From Neospora caninum Liverpool (Eukaryota > Apicomplexa > Conoidasida > Eucoccidiorida > Sarcocystidae), in NCBI RefSeq assembly GCF_000208865.1, contig NC_018398.1, positions 4,358,812 through 4,422,811 of the forward strand: 64,000 nt of DNA. The letters are read 5' to 3'. Below the pieces are notes generated by a model, which saw only the letters and a program-made list of their open reading frames with translations, ran no database searches and was not told the origin of the DNA. This document shows, piece after piece, positions 1-12,600 of the stretch. The position numbers and the translations under genes were made by a program. The number at the start of each line of letters is the position of its first letter. The stretch's first letter is position 1.

Positions 1-2885
1 TGAAAACCTGTATCGTGTCACATACATTTTCGCGTATGGAAAAAACACCCAGGAAATAGTGTCGTATTTCGGATTCGGATGACCGTGCACACGGAAAGAA
101 AAATATCGAGCTCCACCTGGGAATTGTGGGAGACAGAGTCGTTCCATTAAAGTGACGAGGTTCTGACCTGATTGTGGATTCACGCATTCGAAACAAAAGA
201 CAAGAGAAGGCAAGGCGCGACGTATGCTTCTGAAGACACGCATTCCCGCTTGCCGGGATAACGCCAACCTGGTGCACTGGGTGACATGTCAACCGGTGTA
301 AATCGGTGCCATTTTGAACTTGGCGAAGAGTGGCGCGACCTGCCTACTGCAAAGGATCTCAGTGGTGGAGTGGATCATTTGTGTAGAGCAGAAGTTTATC
401 CGCTGATCCGGCCGCAGAAGCAGGAGTGCGAAACGAGCCTCAGCGAACGGGCAGTATTCTCCACGTTCCGGGGAGCTTGCTCCACTGTGGCGTCGCAATG
501 AACGTAACAGGCTGCTTGGACACCAACCACACACGGTTCATAGATGAGAACATCGGGATACGAATATAAAGGGGCTGCTCGGTAGAACACTCCCCCCTTC
601 CATAGTTGCCAGGGAAATACATCCGTCTGCGAGCAATGCTAGTGGAGCGAGAGACTCGTCTCGGAAGCGTCGACCGTCGCAAAAAGAATACAAGCTGTAG
701 AGTTGCTGGCATTCTATGTGTCGGTGACGTGGACACGCAAGTCGTGCTCGTTCCCAGAGAACTCTGAAGTCTGCATACTCTGCTGGTCCTGCCAACTAAC
801 GCGTGGGATCGCTGGCAATTGGAATCCGTAGATGTTATCGATTACCGTGATTTCTCGAGATTCACGGGAAACAAGCTGCAAACGTTGGCTCTAGCAGCTT
901 AAGCCGTTCAAGCAATATGTTTACAAGCTTTGAGAGATGGATCCAGGAGGAGGCGTTCCAAAGCATGACCTTCGTGTCAGATTCCAGCATGTTGATAGGA
1001 TCCTACGTCTAAACCGCAGCCATTCCGGTAGCCGCAATCGTTGCAGGAGCGACCCAGGAGAGCTGTACCTCAGGCTTTTTTTGTTCAGTTCTCTTCCTTT
1101 CACACTCCGTATGATCTTTGTTACTTCAAGTTCTCTTCCACGAGAAGTATCTCCGTGCACTAACCTCCTGTGACCTTCCCTACCATGGCATGTCTGGGTC
1201 CCTTGCCCCTTTGGTGGATTGCCACGGCATGACGCGCGGCGGCGGAAATCGCTGGAGTCAGAGAGTTTCACCGGCACACACTATTTTCAGTTTCCCTACT
1301 TCTTCGTACTTTCTAGGACACTCTCACTGCCCTTGCGTCCTCCAAGGCTCAAGTCTTCCTTGGCTTTCGTTCCCCTTCAAAAGGTTCCCCCAAAGTAGAA
1401 CCCCGGCTTTTTTTCGGATCTTTTCGGGGCCCAGCCTCGGCGCCAGCTGTCGAGACGCGAGAAAGCGCCCGGCCGATACAGTTCTCGACACGTAATTTCT
1501 CAACGGAAAAAAAGTGGAATATCGTCACTTGCCGGCATGTCCTATTGTATACTGTGGCGTCAAACGTCATCTTTTCTCCGACACTTGCGCTGCCCGGTTG
1601 ACCACCGCTGTGTCGTAGCACGAGCGAGCCAGGCGATCATCACGACAGAAGTGGGGCAGAGCGAAGAACGCCTCGGATTTGTCCTGGTTTTTGCGGAAGA
1701 AAGGAAGCGCATTCTCTATTAGAACCATGATACGGCAGGAGGAACGTTCATCTTCTCTCGCGGAAGAGAATTTTCTGATGTAGTCTATCAGGGCGCTTTG
1801 TGAGGATACGGTTTAGTCGCCGTTTCCGTTTTCATTTGTCGAAACCCCTCCATGGTCTCCTTTGTCAAAGGGGGGCGGGGGGGGGGAGGATGTGAAACAG
1901 GGTGAAGGAAAAGAGTTGAAAGGATCAGGAAAGTATTCGACGTATGTGGATTTCAAACGGAGGAACGTTCACGCCTGTAATGTGTGGTTTTTCCTCGTTT
2001 ATTCTGCGACCGCGTCAGCTTGTTTTCCTGGCTGTTTCTGGCCCGTCTCGCCTACACACGGCAGGAAAGCTCGCGAGCTTTTCCCCGTCGCCGTTCTCCG
2101 GTTTTCCGGGTATCAGTCCCTTCTGTTCCGAATGTCACTGGGTCGGTCCATCTGCCTCTCTCTGGGTTTGGTCGGAGACGAGAACGCCATTTGGAGCAAA
2201 GAAGCGACCTCGTAGAGTGTCGTGTCTCCTCTGTGGCTTGTGTATATACCGTGAAAGTTGCAGCCAGTTGCAATTTCAAGTATATAGAAGTAATGTCCAC
2301 GAGACCCCGACCGGGAATCTGGACTTCTGAAAACGCAGTCTTCGCCGTTATGAGGCCGGCTGCTTTCTTAGATGCGCGTAGGTGAGAAAGTTCGGCGTTG
2401 CCGCTTGTTCATTCGTCGCCGTGTGCCGGTTGTGTTTGTAGTATTGGCCGCGTCGTCAGCTTCTGCTTTCCTGTGCATCTGAGAAGAGCAGAAACGGGAA
2501 CCCGCACTGATGTCCCCCTTGCGTGTCTTCCAGTTGATATATACTTCCCCTGCTGGACCGGCGTAGCTGTTCCGCGCGTCAACTCCCTTGGTGGTATTGC
2601 GGTTTTGAGTTTCTTTTTCCGTGCCCAACTCTTCTTGACTGACTGCAGTCAAGGAGCACCTGATATCGTCCCAGTCGCCGTTCGCCTTCATCAGGTCCCC
2701 AATTCGGTTGTTAGTGTCAAACTTCTTCTGAGCTCCTCTTTTCCCACGTTTGTCTCCTCGTTTTTAGGTTCCCTCCCCCTCTGTCCTCCTCATCCCTCGA
2801 CCTGCTGCAGCGCGTCTCTCGCGCGGTCTCCTTTGCCATACTCTGTCTTCAGCATCTTTCCTGTTGTCGCCCTCCGTGCTGAACG
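1..2885. other. Upstream region of the ApiAT-like transporter, no gene seen
   Basis: No reading frame here shows recognisable protein family sequence; the open frames are short, overlap on both strands and are stop-poor by composition. A G-run lies at about 1869-1886. From about 2640 to 2880 the plus strand becomes pyrimidine-rich, as is usual for the 5' UTR and promoter-proximal DNA of coccidian genes, so the promoter and leader of the transporter at 2886 are probably here. I see no TATA box; these parasites generally lack one. Confidence 0.5.
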
Positions 2886-4889
2886 ATGGAGTCCCTGGGG
2901 GAGATCGGGCCCGCGACGGCTGGACAACCATCTAGCGTGGGTTCATCGTCTCGTTCTCTTCCACACGCAAAAATGTCTCCTTCACATTCACTCGGTCCTG
3001 CCGGTCCTGATCCTGCCGACAGTTCAAGAAAGCGGGTTGCCTGCTCCTGGTCTGCATGCCTGCACGGGATCCGAAGAGCCGTGCCTTTCTGCGATTTGCC
3101 TCCCCCGCGCGAAAAAACACCCCTAGGTGTGAACCGTTACGTGCTTCTGGTCATTTACGTCCTATACATCACGTGCACAGGCGTCTTCTTCCACGGCTGG
3201 CCATCCGTTGCGTCGTTGATCTTCCGGAACAACGGCTTCCAAGATTTGTGTGATAAAGACCCCGAGACGGGGGAATATGTCGACGACCAGCGCACCTTGA
3301 AGGGCAAACCTTACATCTGCGACAGACAAGACGCATCCGTCCAAAGGCTGTACACAATGACGTGGGCAATCTGCAGCACCATGTGCGCATTTGCCGGTGC
3401 ACTCTTGGATTTCGCGGGGCCGCGCTGGACGGCGATGGTCGGCCAGGTCTTCAATTTTTCCGGCTGGATCTGTTTGTCTTTCTCCTATAAAAGCGACTTG
3501 TTTTACTACCTCGGCTTCACGACGGTTGCCCTGGGTTGTGAAACCGCGTTTCTGCCTACCTTTTGTATCACGCGCCTCTTTCCAGGCGCCGGCGGGCTGG
3601 TTATTACGGTTTTAGGGTCGGCGGTGTCGACCAGCTATGCAGTGCCCGTCGTCCTCAACGCCATCATCGATGCTTATGGGTTTTCGTTCCAGTCCGTGGC
3701 GCTCGTCTACGCGTGTGCCTGTCCCCTCGTTTGCGCGTTTGTGGCGTGCTTCCTCATGCCCCGTCGAGGCTTCCGAGATGGCGAGAAGGCGTCCACAGGT
3801 GTTCAGGAGGCCGGTGTAAGTTTCGAAACAAAATCGGAACAAGAGCGAACGGGCGAGGACGGAGGGATTAGGTCCGGAGAAAACCCGGCGATCGCGGGTC
3901 CGGAGACGCGGCCCACGCACGCGTGTACCGCGAAGAACGCAGATAAGATCGGTTCGGTCGCGCCCGAAACCTCGCTCGTCAGCGAAACGAGGGTGGAACA
4001 GGATGCGTCGCCGACAACGGATGCACCCGCCCACCTGGACAGCGACAGCCCAGACCAACATGTGAACGAGGCGGACCCGGAGACGGTTGTGCAGTGGAGC
4101 CCAAAGGACGGTGGCAGGCGAGCGGCATGCGCGCAGTGCTGCGGGCCGCGCCTCGAGCCGTTTTTCCACCAACTGCTGTCAGAGAGATATCTCCTCATTG
4201 TGCTGTACAAAATTGGCGTCGTATTGGCGGCGTCCTACTTCCAGCAGGCAGCTCGTCGCGTTTTCAGTGAGCAGGTTGTCAACATTCGCGCCATTCTTCT
4301 GCCATTCTCCTTCATCCCCTGCATCCTCCTAGGAAAGTTGGCTGACGCCGTCGGCATCTGCCGTGTGCTCTTTCTTATGAACTCGTTTGGTCTTTGCATG
4401 TACGGTTTCTCGCTGTCGGCCACCGTGGTGTGCGGCTGTATCTCAGTCGTCTGCTTCACGCTGTATATGAGCTTTTTCTCTAGCCAGATTTTCGTCTACG
4501 TGGAGACCACGTTCTCGCCCAGTGACTTCGGGAAACTGTGCGGCCTGTCGGTAATGATGGGCGGCATCGTCGGACTGCTGGCCAGTCCACTGTACGAGCA
4601 CGTCACTGTGCAGCTGAGCAAAGGCGATCCGTTTTCCATGCAAATCGTCATGATCATGATTCTTGTCATCCAGCTCCTCTGGCTGGCCCGGCTGTACAGT
4701 CTGTGGCGGAAGAACCCGCATCCGTACGTGTCTCTAGCCATTCAGCCTCCTGATCTCGAGAAGGTAGATGCGCACAGCGTTAGCGGCAGCCATCTGTGTC
4801 TCGACGGAACGAGCGATGCTGGGGACCTCGCCCTGGAGAACGGTCGACAAGACAAACACGGCAGGACGGAGAAACAGAGAAGTCGCTAA
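2886..4889 (+). CDS. ApiAT/NPT1-like major facilitator transporter
   Basis: Intron-less 667-residue membrane protein, probably a plasma-membrane transporter of amino acids or related cationic solutes. Sequence shows about 80 cytosolic residues, then six membrane segments (first at about residues 81-103, starting NRYVLLVIYVLY), a long charged loop at about 295-430, six more segments, and a polar tail from about 620. The MFS loop between segments 2 and 3 is seen as LLDFAGPRW. An outside loop after segment 1 carries two cysteines (about 122 and 144) in an LCDKD...ICDRQ context and follows the HGWPS motif, both features of the apicomplexan amino acid transporter family founded by NPT1. The start is the first ATG of the frame (2886); a second Met at about residue 30 is possible. 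Family is well supported; which ApiAT member and which substrate cannot be told from sequence alone. Confidence 0.88.
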   Translation: MESLGEIGPATAGQPSSVGSSSRSLPHAKMSPSHSLGPAGPDPADSSRKRVACSWSACLHGIRRAVPFCDLPPPREKTPLGVNRYVLLVIYVLYITCTGVFFHGWPSVASLIFRNNGFQDLCDKDPETGEYVDDQRTLKGKPYICDRQDASVQRLYTMTWAICSTMCAFAGALLDFAGPRWTAMVGQVFNFSGWICLSFSYKSDLFYYLGFTTVALGCETAFLPTFCITRLFPGAGGLVITVLGSAVSTSYAVPVVLNAIIDAYGFSFQSVALVYACACPLVCAFVACFLMPRRGFRDGEKASTGVQEAGVSFETKSEQERTGEDGGIRSGENPAIAGPETRPTHACTAKNADKIGSVAPETSLVSETRVEQDASPTTDAPAHLDSDSPDQHVNEADPETVVQWSPKDGGRRAACAQCCGPRLEPFFHQLLSERYLLIVLYKIGVVLAASYFQQAARRVFSEQVVNIRAILLPFSFIPCILLGKLADAVGICRVLFLMNSFGLCMYGFSLSATVVCGCISVVCFTLYMSFFSSQIFVYVETTFSPSDFGKLCGLSVMMGGIVGLLASPLYEHVTVQLSKGDPFSMQIVMIMILVIQLLWLARLYSLWRKNPHPYVSLAIQPPDLEKVDAHSVSGSHLCLDGTSDAGDLALENGRQDKHGRTEKQRSR

Positions 4890-6781
4890 ACAGGCTCGGG
4901 TTCAAAGACGAGCGCACAGGATGGACCGTCGCGACGGAGCCACGTGAAGGGCTGCAGAGCTGGAGAACCGCGGTTTGGAGATGCGAGTGGGCCGAGGAGC
5001 GACACAGAGGAGGCTCGGCTGGGACGAAGACAGGGAAACCAGAGACGGCAGGCAGCCTCGAGGACTGACTGCGCTCGGGCGCGCGACGTGAGGACAGAGG
5101 TGAGGAAAGTCCAAGGCGATGTGCTCTTGTCGGTGCGGCGTCTTGCCCATGAAGCGACGGACAGTGACCAGTGGCCTTTCGCAATGCGAGCGCGAGTCGA
5201 AGCAACAGGAATCTTTCTGCAGCCAGAGACTTTCGCAGGAACACCTGGAGACCAGGACAGCCTCGATGTCTCCTGAACAGACAGGTTTTGTGTGCGGGCT
5301 TATGGAGGACGGGGACAGCAGAGCATCTGCTTACCTACCGTCTTCGCGGAAACGACGCGTTCTCCCGGAGCTGTTTCCGAAGCGAAGCGCAGGGAGGGTG
5401 AGATGCGCACACCGTCGGCGTACGCGCTACGTGTAGAGGAATGCCGTGCGTGTGTGTGTGACAGTACCGATGGCATCTTGTGGGTCGCACTCCGCATGCG
5501 TCTGTGCGAAAGGTTGTGAGGAGCTGCGTGGCTCTCAGTGGCGGTCTGCAGCGTGCCCGTGTTTCTCTGGAGTTTATAGGTTACATGTTTGACAAAGCAT
5601 GAGTGTTTCTTTTATGAGTTCCCAGCTTCGAGAAAGGAGACAGGGAACGTTTAGGTAGCTGCCGGAACGTAGGGATGCATCCCCTCGTCTTCGCCTGTTT
5701 TATATCGCGCGGGAATCCCGCGCAACTCTCCACACAAACCTCGTCACGAGATTTCGCTGAAGAGGAAGCAGACGGCAACAGTTTTTATCTTTTACCCTTA
5801 TTGCTATGTGATCTGGGAGCGTCTCGACTTTCGAGATTCTGCTCGTCCTAGCTGGGGCATTGTTCATCCTGCTGCTGGTCCGCCCTCCCACTCTCGCTGT
5901 CGCTCTCGTCCCCGTGTTAGTGCAATACGCTTCGTCGCAGTATTTTAAAGGTTTCAGTTCAAATGATTAAGAGGGAATCTCCAAAAGAGAACGGAGACGC
6001 GGTGTATCAACTCCCCACCAGATGGAGCAAGAGGGTGGTTGCTCCCCGGTCGGCTCCACTGATCGGCGTAGCAGTGTGACAGTTCAAAGTGATACCACGA
6101 GGGAGAACATCAACCGACTCACTGTATCATGGCAAACGGAACGGGGAGACATGAACCTGCCGGGGAGATGGGATGCCAAGACTGCAGCTTTGTCGCCTAA
6201 GTGCAGTGCGGAGAACGTGACAGGGTACGATAACGACTCTGAAGCTGTTTCTTTTTTGCAAATAGGATTTCGCGACGCAACTATGCGTTGCTGTTCTCTC
6301 TTTGCTTCTGTCTCTTGCTCTTCGTTGACTACCTAGGAAGGAGCACGTCTGACTTCTTTCCTGTCTCTTCTCGGAGATTCCCTCGCTTACCCTTGGCGCC
6401 CGTGCTCTACGTGTTGCCCCACGACGGTGAAGACACTGCGTTGTCTACGGACTGACAAGTGCATTGTACGCCAGGCGCACGCGGTGTTTTCGGAGTGAAC
6501 TGGCATCAAGCGGCAGAGTTGCGCTGTGCCTGCGCCATAGATTCATTGTTTCCCGGGCTCCGGCAATAGGTCTCGGGGAGAGATAGTTTCATTGTACACT
6601 TCCTGCGTAGCCAGGAAGAAACATGTTATTGCCGTTCTCCATGAACTCTTGTACGAAGAATTCACCAGCACCGGACAGGTTTGTCACATCGTTCGCCGGT
6701 GCCTTATGCGTCGTGCTTGTACTGGATAAGCCTGCAAAGCCGTGTTACGGTGTGTCAGTTGAGTGAAGACCCAGTCCTCCG

Positions 6782-6910
6782 CCCCCCCCCCCCCCCCCNN
6801 NNNNNNNNNNNNNNNNNNNNNNNNNNNNNNNNNNNNNNNNNNNNNNNNNNNNNNNNNNNNNNNNNNNNNNNNNNNNNNNNNNNNNNNNNNNNNNNNNNCC
6901 CCCCCCCCCC
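6782..6910. other. Assembly gap of 100 N flanked by poly-C
   Basis: Exactly 100 N (6799-6898), the usual placeholder for a gap of unknown size, bordered by 17 C on the left and 12 C on the right. Reads or polymerase probably failed in a long C/G homopolymer, so true length and content are unknown. Confidence 0.98.
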
Positions 6911-7182
6911 ATTGTGGAATGACTCGGCTCCGTACACAATAGTGTCAATTAGGAGAAGCATGCAGGCATGGCCATGGCAGGAGAAACAGAAGACAGGAAA
7001 GCTATTCTGTTCCGGGCCCTAGTAAGGCGGAGAGTTTCCGCAGGCAGATCCATCAGGGGAACATGCTTCCAGATTGTTTCTTGCTTTCTAGAAACGGCAA
7101 GAAACTTACAATCCTACGGTTAACCGGCTACCCCTCAAAGGTGAAAGTTACTAGATTCGAGGCTCCTGACAGAAAGAGATGA

Positions 7183-7713
7183 ATGAGAGAAGGGAGCAGG
7201 GATATTTCGTTAGGCGGGCGAAGCGGTGGTCCGGGTCGAACTACGGTCGCGCATCAATATTGTCAGGATTGCCGTGGTTTTCGTTGGTATTTCTTTTCCG
7301 GCACCGAATCTGAACGGACAGGCTGGAACGCTTGCGAAGATGTAGAGCAGGAGCAGCGTGTGGAAGGAATGACGATGTTGGAAGCCAGAAAAGAGTCTTT
7401 CGAATGGCGAGACGTCGTATTTCAAGCTTTTCATGCATGGCGTTTCCCGTCTGTGGGCCCCTTCGATAAAGAAACTTGGCACCATGAGAGTGTAGAAGGC
7501 GCCTTTGCGTATTTGCTTTCCCACTTGTACCGTAGTTCTTGCGTTGATGGCGTTCCCCGCGGAAACCACTTGAGAGAAAAGGTAAAGTCCCCAGAAGCCT
7601 GTTCGGAGAAAACGGGGTTCGAACACGCATGTGTCCTACCGAATGGTGTGTGTGTTGTGAAGGATGTACGTGATTTCGATGCATGCAGTAATCTATTGTC
7701 GGAGTATATATAG
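7183..7713 (+). CDS. Unassigned open reading frame of 176 codons
   Basis: Starts with ATG and has mixed amino-acid composition with several Trp and Cys, but no family resemblance that I recognise, no clear start context and no signal or membrane segment. The opposite strand is also open for about 140 codons in two frames, so openness is weak evidence. It could be chance, part of a UTR or long non-coding transcript, or a small lineage-specific gene. I lean towards non-coding. Confidence 0.15.
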   Translation: MREGSRDISLGGRSGGPGRTTVAHQYCQDCRGFRWYFFSGTESERTGWNACEDVEQEQRVEGMTMLEARKESFEWRDVVFQAFHAWRFPSVGPFDKETWHHESVEGAFAYLLSHLYRSSCVDGVPRGNHLREKVKSPEACSEKTGFEHACVLPNGVCVVKDVRDFDACSNLLSEYI

Positions 7714-9642
7714 TTCACGCCCGATGACCCCAGCATTTTCTTAATTCGTCTCTCGTACGCAGTGTCGACTGCGACATACAGAGCCACACCACTCCCGTCT
7801 GACGAGCAAAAACGCCTTCTCGCACTTGTGCGTGTCGAGTAAATGGCAAAGGGCCCTGCTGTCAGTATTCGCTTGCCTCCTGGTCGAAGTCCGCCGCAGG
7901 AAAAGCGTGTGCCTTTTTCGATTTGGACTGTGTCATCCTCCAGTGAGGTGTCCGTAGTTCCTCTTACTCAAACACAGTATTTGTTCCCGTACCCGTGGGT
8001 GTATGAAGAACATCCACGGCGCGAATTATCGGCCAAGCCACACAGGAATTCAGCTACTGCACGGGAAGCCGTCCACCGAAGCTCCGTAGCGTCTCCCATG
8101 GACCAGGCTGTAGCGACACCGTGGAAAATGCATAACGTGCTTGAGACTCCCGCTGATTCCGCACTTCCCTAGCAGCTGCTGCAAATAGACCCTGCGACGA
8201 GCGGGCGTTTTAGCGTGTCACATGAAGCGCAGCAAATTTGTTTTGCGGGAGCGGCTTCACGTCATCCTTCTCTTCCATGTGAGCTGGACCACGTTCGAGA
8301 CGTCCCTAGAACGTGGCAGTCCTTAAGTAGCTGCATATAGGAGAGCTTCTTCAGTTGAACTGACGGAACGGTGAAGCTGAAAATGCTAGCCAAAGAACCT
8401 CTACGCAGAGAGAAGGGACAAGAAACGAAAGCTGCAAGACACCCAGCGAAGCTGCCTCAGGCAAGCGTCATTTCGCAACTTTTTTCAGTCGAACCAGGTG
8501 CGCCCGGTTGTTTCCGCCACATCAAACTGTGTGGCCTGCCGAAGCGGGGAAGACGCGTGTCTGAACCGTTGGTAGACGGACGAACCCTTCTCTGGTGCCT
8601 GCTCCGAGGGTTGGCATTTGTCTCCTCCAGAACAAAGGAAGTAAATTTGCTTCACTAGCTGTACGAGCTTCGCACCTTCGCATCGCACAGGATCCCGTCC
8701 TTCGAGTTGCGGAGCCCGTTACAGGCTGAAAAAAGAATGGCCTTGCGCGTGATGTGCCGTACTGGGATCGTGCTTTGCTCCAGAGCCCAGGCACAGGTGA
8801 CCACGTTCGCGCTTACCTTCCAACTTCTTTCGCTGGCCTGCTCGATCTTCAGTAAGAATGAGAGGTGTACGTTTATCTGCGAAATGACGAGGTAGCCCTT
8901 CTTAAAAGAGACCCGCTTCTCGTCCCCTCTTCGCTTTCGCGTGGCATACTTTCCTCATCAGCGTTTTTTTTTCTCGGTACGCATGCACGTGAGAGACATC
9001 AGGCCACGAGGGTGTGCCACCGATCCTGGAGAGGAGGGTTTCTTTCCGTGCGCTGTGATTCGCCCTTTTCTTCAGGTGCCCAAGGCAAGAGGGCGTTTTC
9101 TGTTTTTTCGCAAGGTAAACGTCTGCCTTTCGTCGACGTGAAGTCAACGTGAATTAAAGGGAGAGCGAAGATCCTCTCGCACCAGCGGAACGGAGGAAAC
9201 GGAAGGCCCTGGATGGAAGGTCCATCCTGTGTGATTCTACACCTGAAAAATCGCCGTCACATGCCACGTCAAGAACTTGAATGTTGTACTTTTTTTGTGT
9301 TATCTTGTGTGTCTTTCTCTTTTCTCTTCTTCCATTCGGGCGACAGACCTACAGTTTTCCGTTTCCTCAAGTGTGTGGCGTCTGTCTTCTTTTTCCAAGT
9401 CTCCTTGCCGCGGTCCCTCCCCCCCCCTCTGTCCAGAAGACGACTCTCTGCAGTTGCTCACCTGAACCGGGTTCACGATTTGGCCCCGGTCCCTAACTCT
9501 TTTCTCCTCCTTCGTTTTCGTGTCTCCTTAACGTACCTTTGTTCCCTCCGTCTTCTCTCTCTTCGAGACTTCCATTTTGTCTCGCCGTTGTCGCCATCCC
9601 GGCCCGTTTGGTCTCTGTCTCACGTTTTGCATCGTCGCCAAA

Positions 9643-12600
9643 ATGTTTTCCACCAGGTAGGCTGCGGCTGCTCTGCTGTCTGTCCCGGTGGCAACCGCGA
9701 TATTCCTTTCCAGGCGTACCACTTTTGCACGCCCTGCAGAGGCGATCCCGCGGGGCGGTTTTCCGCGACACTATAAGAATACTGGGGCTCTAGCTTTTTG
9801 TTGAGGTGTTCGGCGCGAAGACAGGAAACGATGGAAGCTGCATAGACGCATACACACACACACAACGGAGATAGACGATCCGGTGATGACGGAAACAAGA
9901 AGGGACGTGGAAGTCGAGGAAGTGAGGAGTGGATTTCGCGGGTCGCACGCCGCGAACGGCGCCAGCAAGAAACACGGAACGAGGAAAGCCGGACGGAGAG
10001 AGAGGAGAGGACTCATTGTAACGGAAGGGTAAAGAAGACGTCCGAGACGGTTCGTCTGGCGGAGTGACTCATTTTCAGAAACACGGCGTCTCTCGAACGG
10101 CATGTATAGACGTATCTCTGTGCGTGTGCCTAATCACACATGTGTGCACGTATAGATGTTTTGAGTGCTGCTGGGAATTCACCTTTAGCTGCCTGCATCC
10201 TCGGTATGTGTTCTCTCGTGGGGCTTTTCAGAAGCGAATACGATCGAGGTGTGAACACCTTTTCTCCGGAGGGCCGGCTGTTTCAAGTTGAGTATGCACT
10301 CGGTGCAATCAAGCTCGGCAGCACAGCTGTCGGCATCCAGACCAAAGATGGAGTCATTCTTGCCTCAGAAAGAAGGATCACCTCGTGCTTGTTGGACCAT
10401 CAATCGATTCAAAAGATCGTCGAAATCGATGACCACATTGCATGTGCCATGAGTGGACTTATTGCCGATGCCAGGTACGAGGCTCCACACTCATGCACAG
10501 ACTGTCTTGCCGTGTCTGCTCGTTCTTTCGTCTCTGCTTCCGTATCTCTTCCTCATCTTACGCTGTCTCCAGTTTCTGCTCTCCTGCCACAAATTCGCCA
10601 CATTGTCTTCTCGGCGCCTTGGCGTCTGTCGCCTTCCTCGCAGCACCTGCCGTGGCTCCAGGTCGCTCGTCTTCCTGCTCAGTCGTTCCAGTTCCATTCT
10701 TGTCTGATCCTTCCAGACTTCTTTCATCTGTGCGCTTCTTGTGCATCCAAGGATATACACCGCCCGAACGGAGCGTCGCCTCTGTGTGTGCCTGTGTGGT
10801 CCACGCGTGCCGCGCAGTATCCGTACGCAGCGCACACGTCAGAATGCGGTGACGCTTGCCTCGAGCAAGGTTCTGTCATCTCCATTTTCAAGCCCTTGCT
10901 AGAGGGGGTGCATACCCGCGGTTGTCTGGCTTTTGCTTTGTTCCCAGGACTCTCATTGATCACGCCCGCGTGGAGTGTGCGAACCATTTCTTCACCTACA
11001 ACGAAAAAATGTCCATTCACAGCTGCATCGATTCCGTCGCCGATCTCGCTCTAGATTTCTCCGGTAAACACAAACAGGATAAGCACGCTGATGACGCGCT
11101 CCATTGATGAGTCTCAAGTGGCTCAGCGCTTCCAGAAGCTGCCCCAAAGCGTCCCCAAGTTGCTGGGGTTTCCTTATTCAAAACACGTGCTGGTCTGCCA
11201 TGCTCGCGTCTGCGAACTGCCGAGCCAGGCGCAAACCCGTCGAAGACGGCACGTGCATGGGTTCCGCGCGACCTTCCGGGGGGGCTCTTGTCGCGCGTCT
11301 TTCGGCTCTGGAGAGGAAAGCTTCGCTTCCGCTACTCGCCGTCCCGCTCTGTTTTCTGCTTTTCTCGTCTCTCGCTGCTGTTCGATCGTAGCCTCTTCTC
11401 CCTGCGTCTCACCTGCATGGAAAGGAGACGCGGCGGGCGAGTGAAGGGGGGCGGGCGGGACAGAGCAGCCGGTGGCTGTCGACGCGCTCTCGCCCCAAGC
11501 TTTCTGTTCTGTCGCGGCTTCGCGCGTGAGGGACGTTGCGCTGCCCAACTGCTTCTCTTTTTCTTTTTTTGCAGATGTGAGCGATGGCCGCAGGAAGAAG
11601 ATGATGAGCCGACCCTTTGGGGTGGCGCTTCTTGTCGCCGGCGTCGACGACCAAGGGCCCTCTCTGTGGTGTGCAGATCCGTCTGGTGAGCAGCAGCGTC
11701 TCCGCAGGAGCTTTACGCTGACCTCGGAAAAACGGGAAACGGAGACCTAAGACCCAGCCGCGTTTTGCCGCAGGTCTGCCCACAACGTGTAAAGAGTCCC
11801 TTGATGACATTTAGGTTTCCGCTCTACAAACACTGTGGTTCAGACGCGACTTCCTGCAGTTTATGGAAGCACGCGTAAGCATGTACCTGTCGAATTTCCA
11901 ATTAGCCTGCGTCGAGTGGGCGAGTGTTCAGAAACTATCCGGCACCTGTTCCACAACTGCATGCCGGGGAAACCGGTCTCCGGGCGACCGTCCCGTTGGT
12001 GGCTGTGTGTCTTTAGCTGCTGCGTGGAGAAAGGCGGGGTGCACTTTCGCATGCGTTTTCATTCCTCCACTGCAGCTTGTTTTCATTTTCCTAGTGCACT
12101 GCAGAGGTTGCTCCCCCGACTGCATGCACCTGTCAAATCTTCCGGGTTTGTTCGCGCCTTTTTACCTCGTTGCTAGGCACTGTCACCAAGTACCAGGCTG
12201 TGGCTCTTGGCTCCGCCCAGGAAGGCGCCGAGACAATGCTGCAGGAGCAGTACAGTCAGTCGATGAGTTTCGAAGGTAAAAAGCCAAATCGGGGGACGGG
12301 GGTAGGTGTCGTTTGGACAACAGTTTCCCGGTGGAAGCAACCCGGAGGGACGAACCTTTTACAGTGAAAAGAGAACGAGAAGGTCTGCCTTCGCGCAGAC
12401 GTGCAAGCGCAAGCGACTTTTTTCACACAGACATATGAAGTTTTTGGTTTTCCTGGTTTCCGCATATATATATATATATATGGTATCATTTCTGTATACA
12501 CGATCCGCGATCCAGAACTGTATAGCTCAAATCGAATAAACAGATGCACTGTAGTACGTCGGATATTGAATACGCTTCCAGTTGAGCCGTGCAGAGAGTG

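Larger units (their letters stand above)
4890..9642. other. Gene-poor stretch between transporter and proteasome alpha-5
   Basis: Contains the probable 3' UTR of the transporter, an assembly gap, and the promoter and leader of alpha-5. Reading frames are short and unassigned; the only one with a mixed, protein-like composition is listed separately at 7183. From about 9280 to 9640 the plus strand is strongly C/T-rich, fitting the 5' UTR just before the alpha-5 start. Confidence 0.45.

Noticed and set aside
2398..3126. 242-codon plus-strand frame overlapping the transporter start
   Set aside because: Different frame from the ApiAT-like protein, no ATG at its start, Ser/Pro/Leu-rich leader composition; a shadow of the 5' UTR.
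10140..10231. Upstream start for proteasome alpha-5 at 10140 or 10206
   Set aside because: Gives N-terminal residues unlike any alpha-5, whereas exon 1 at 9643 restores the conserved start.
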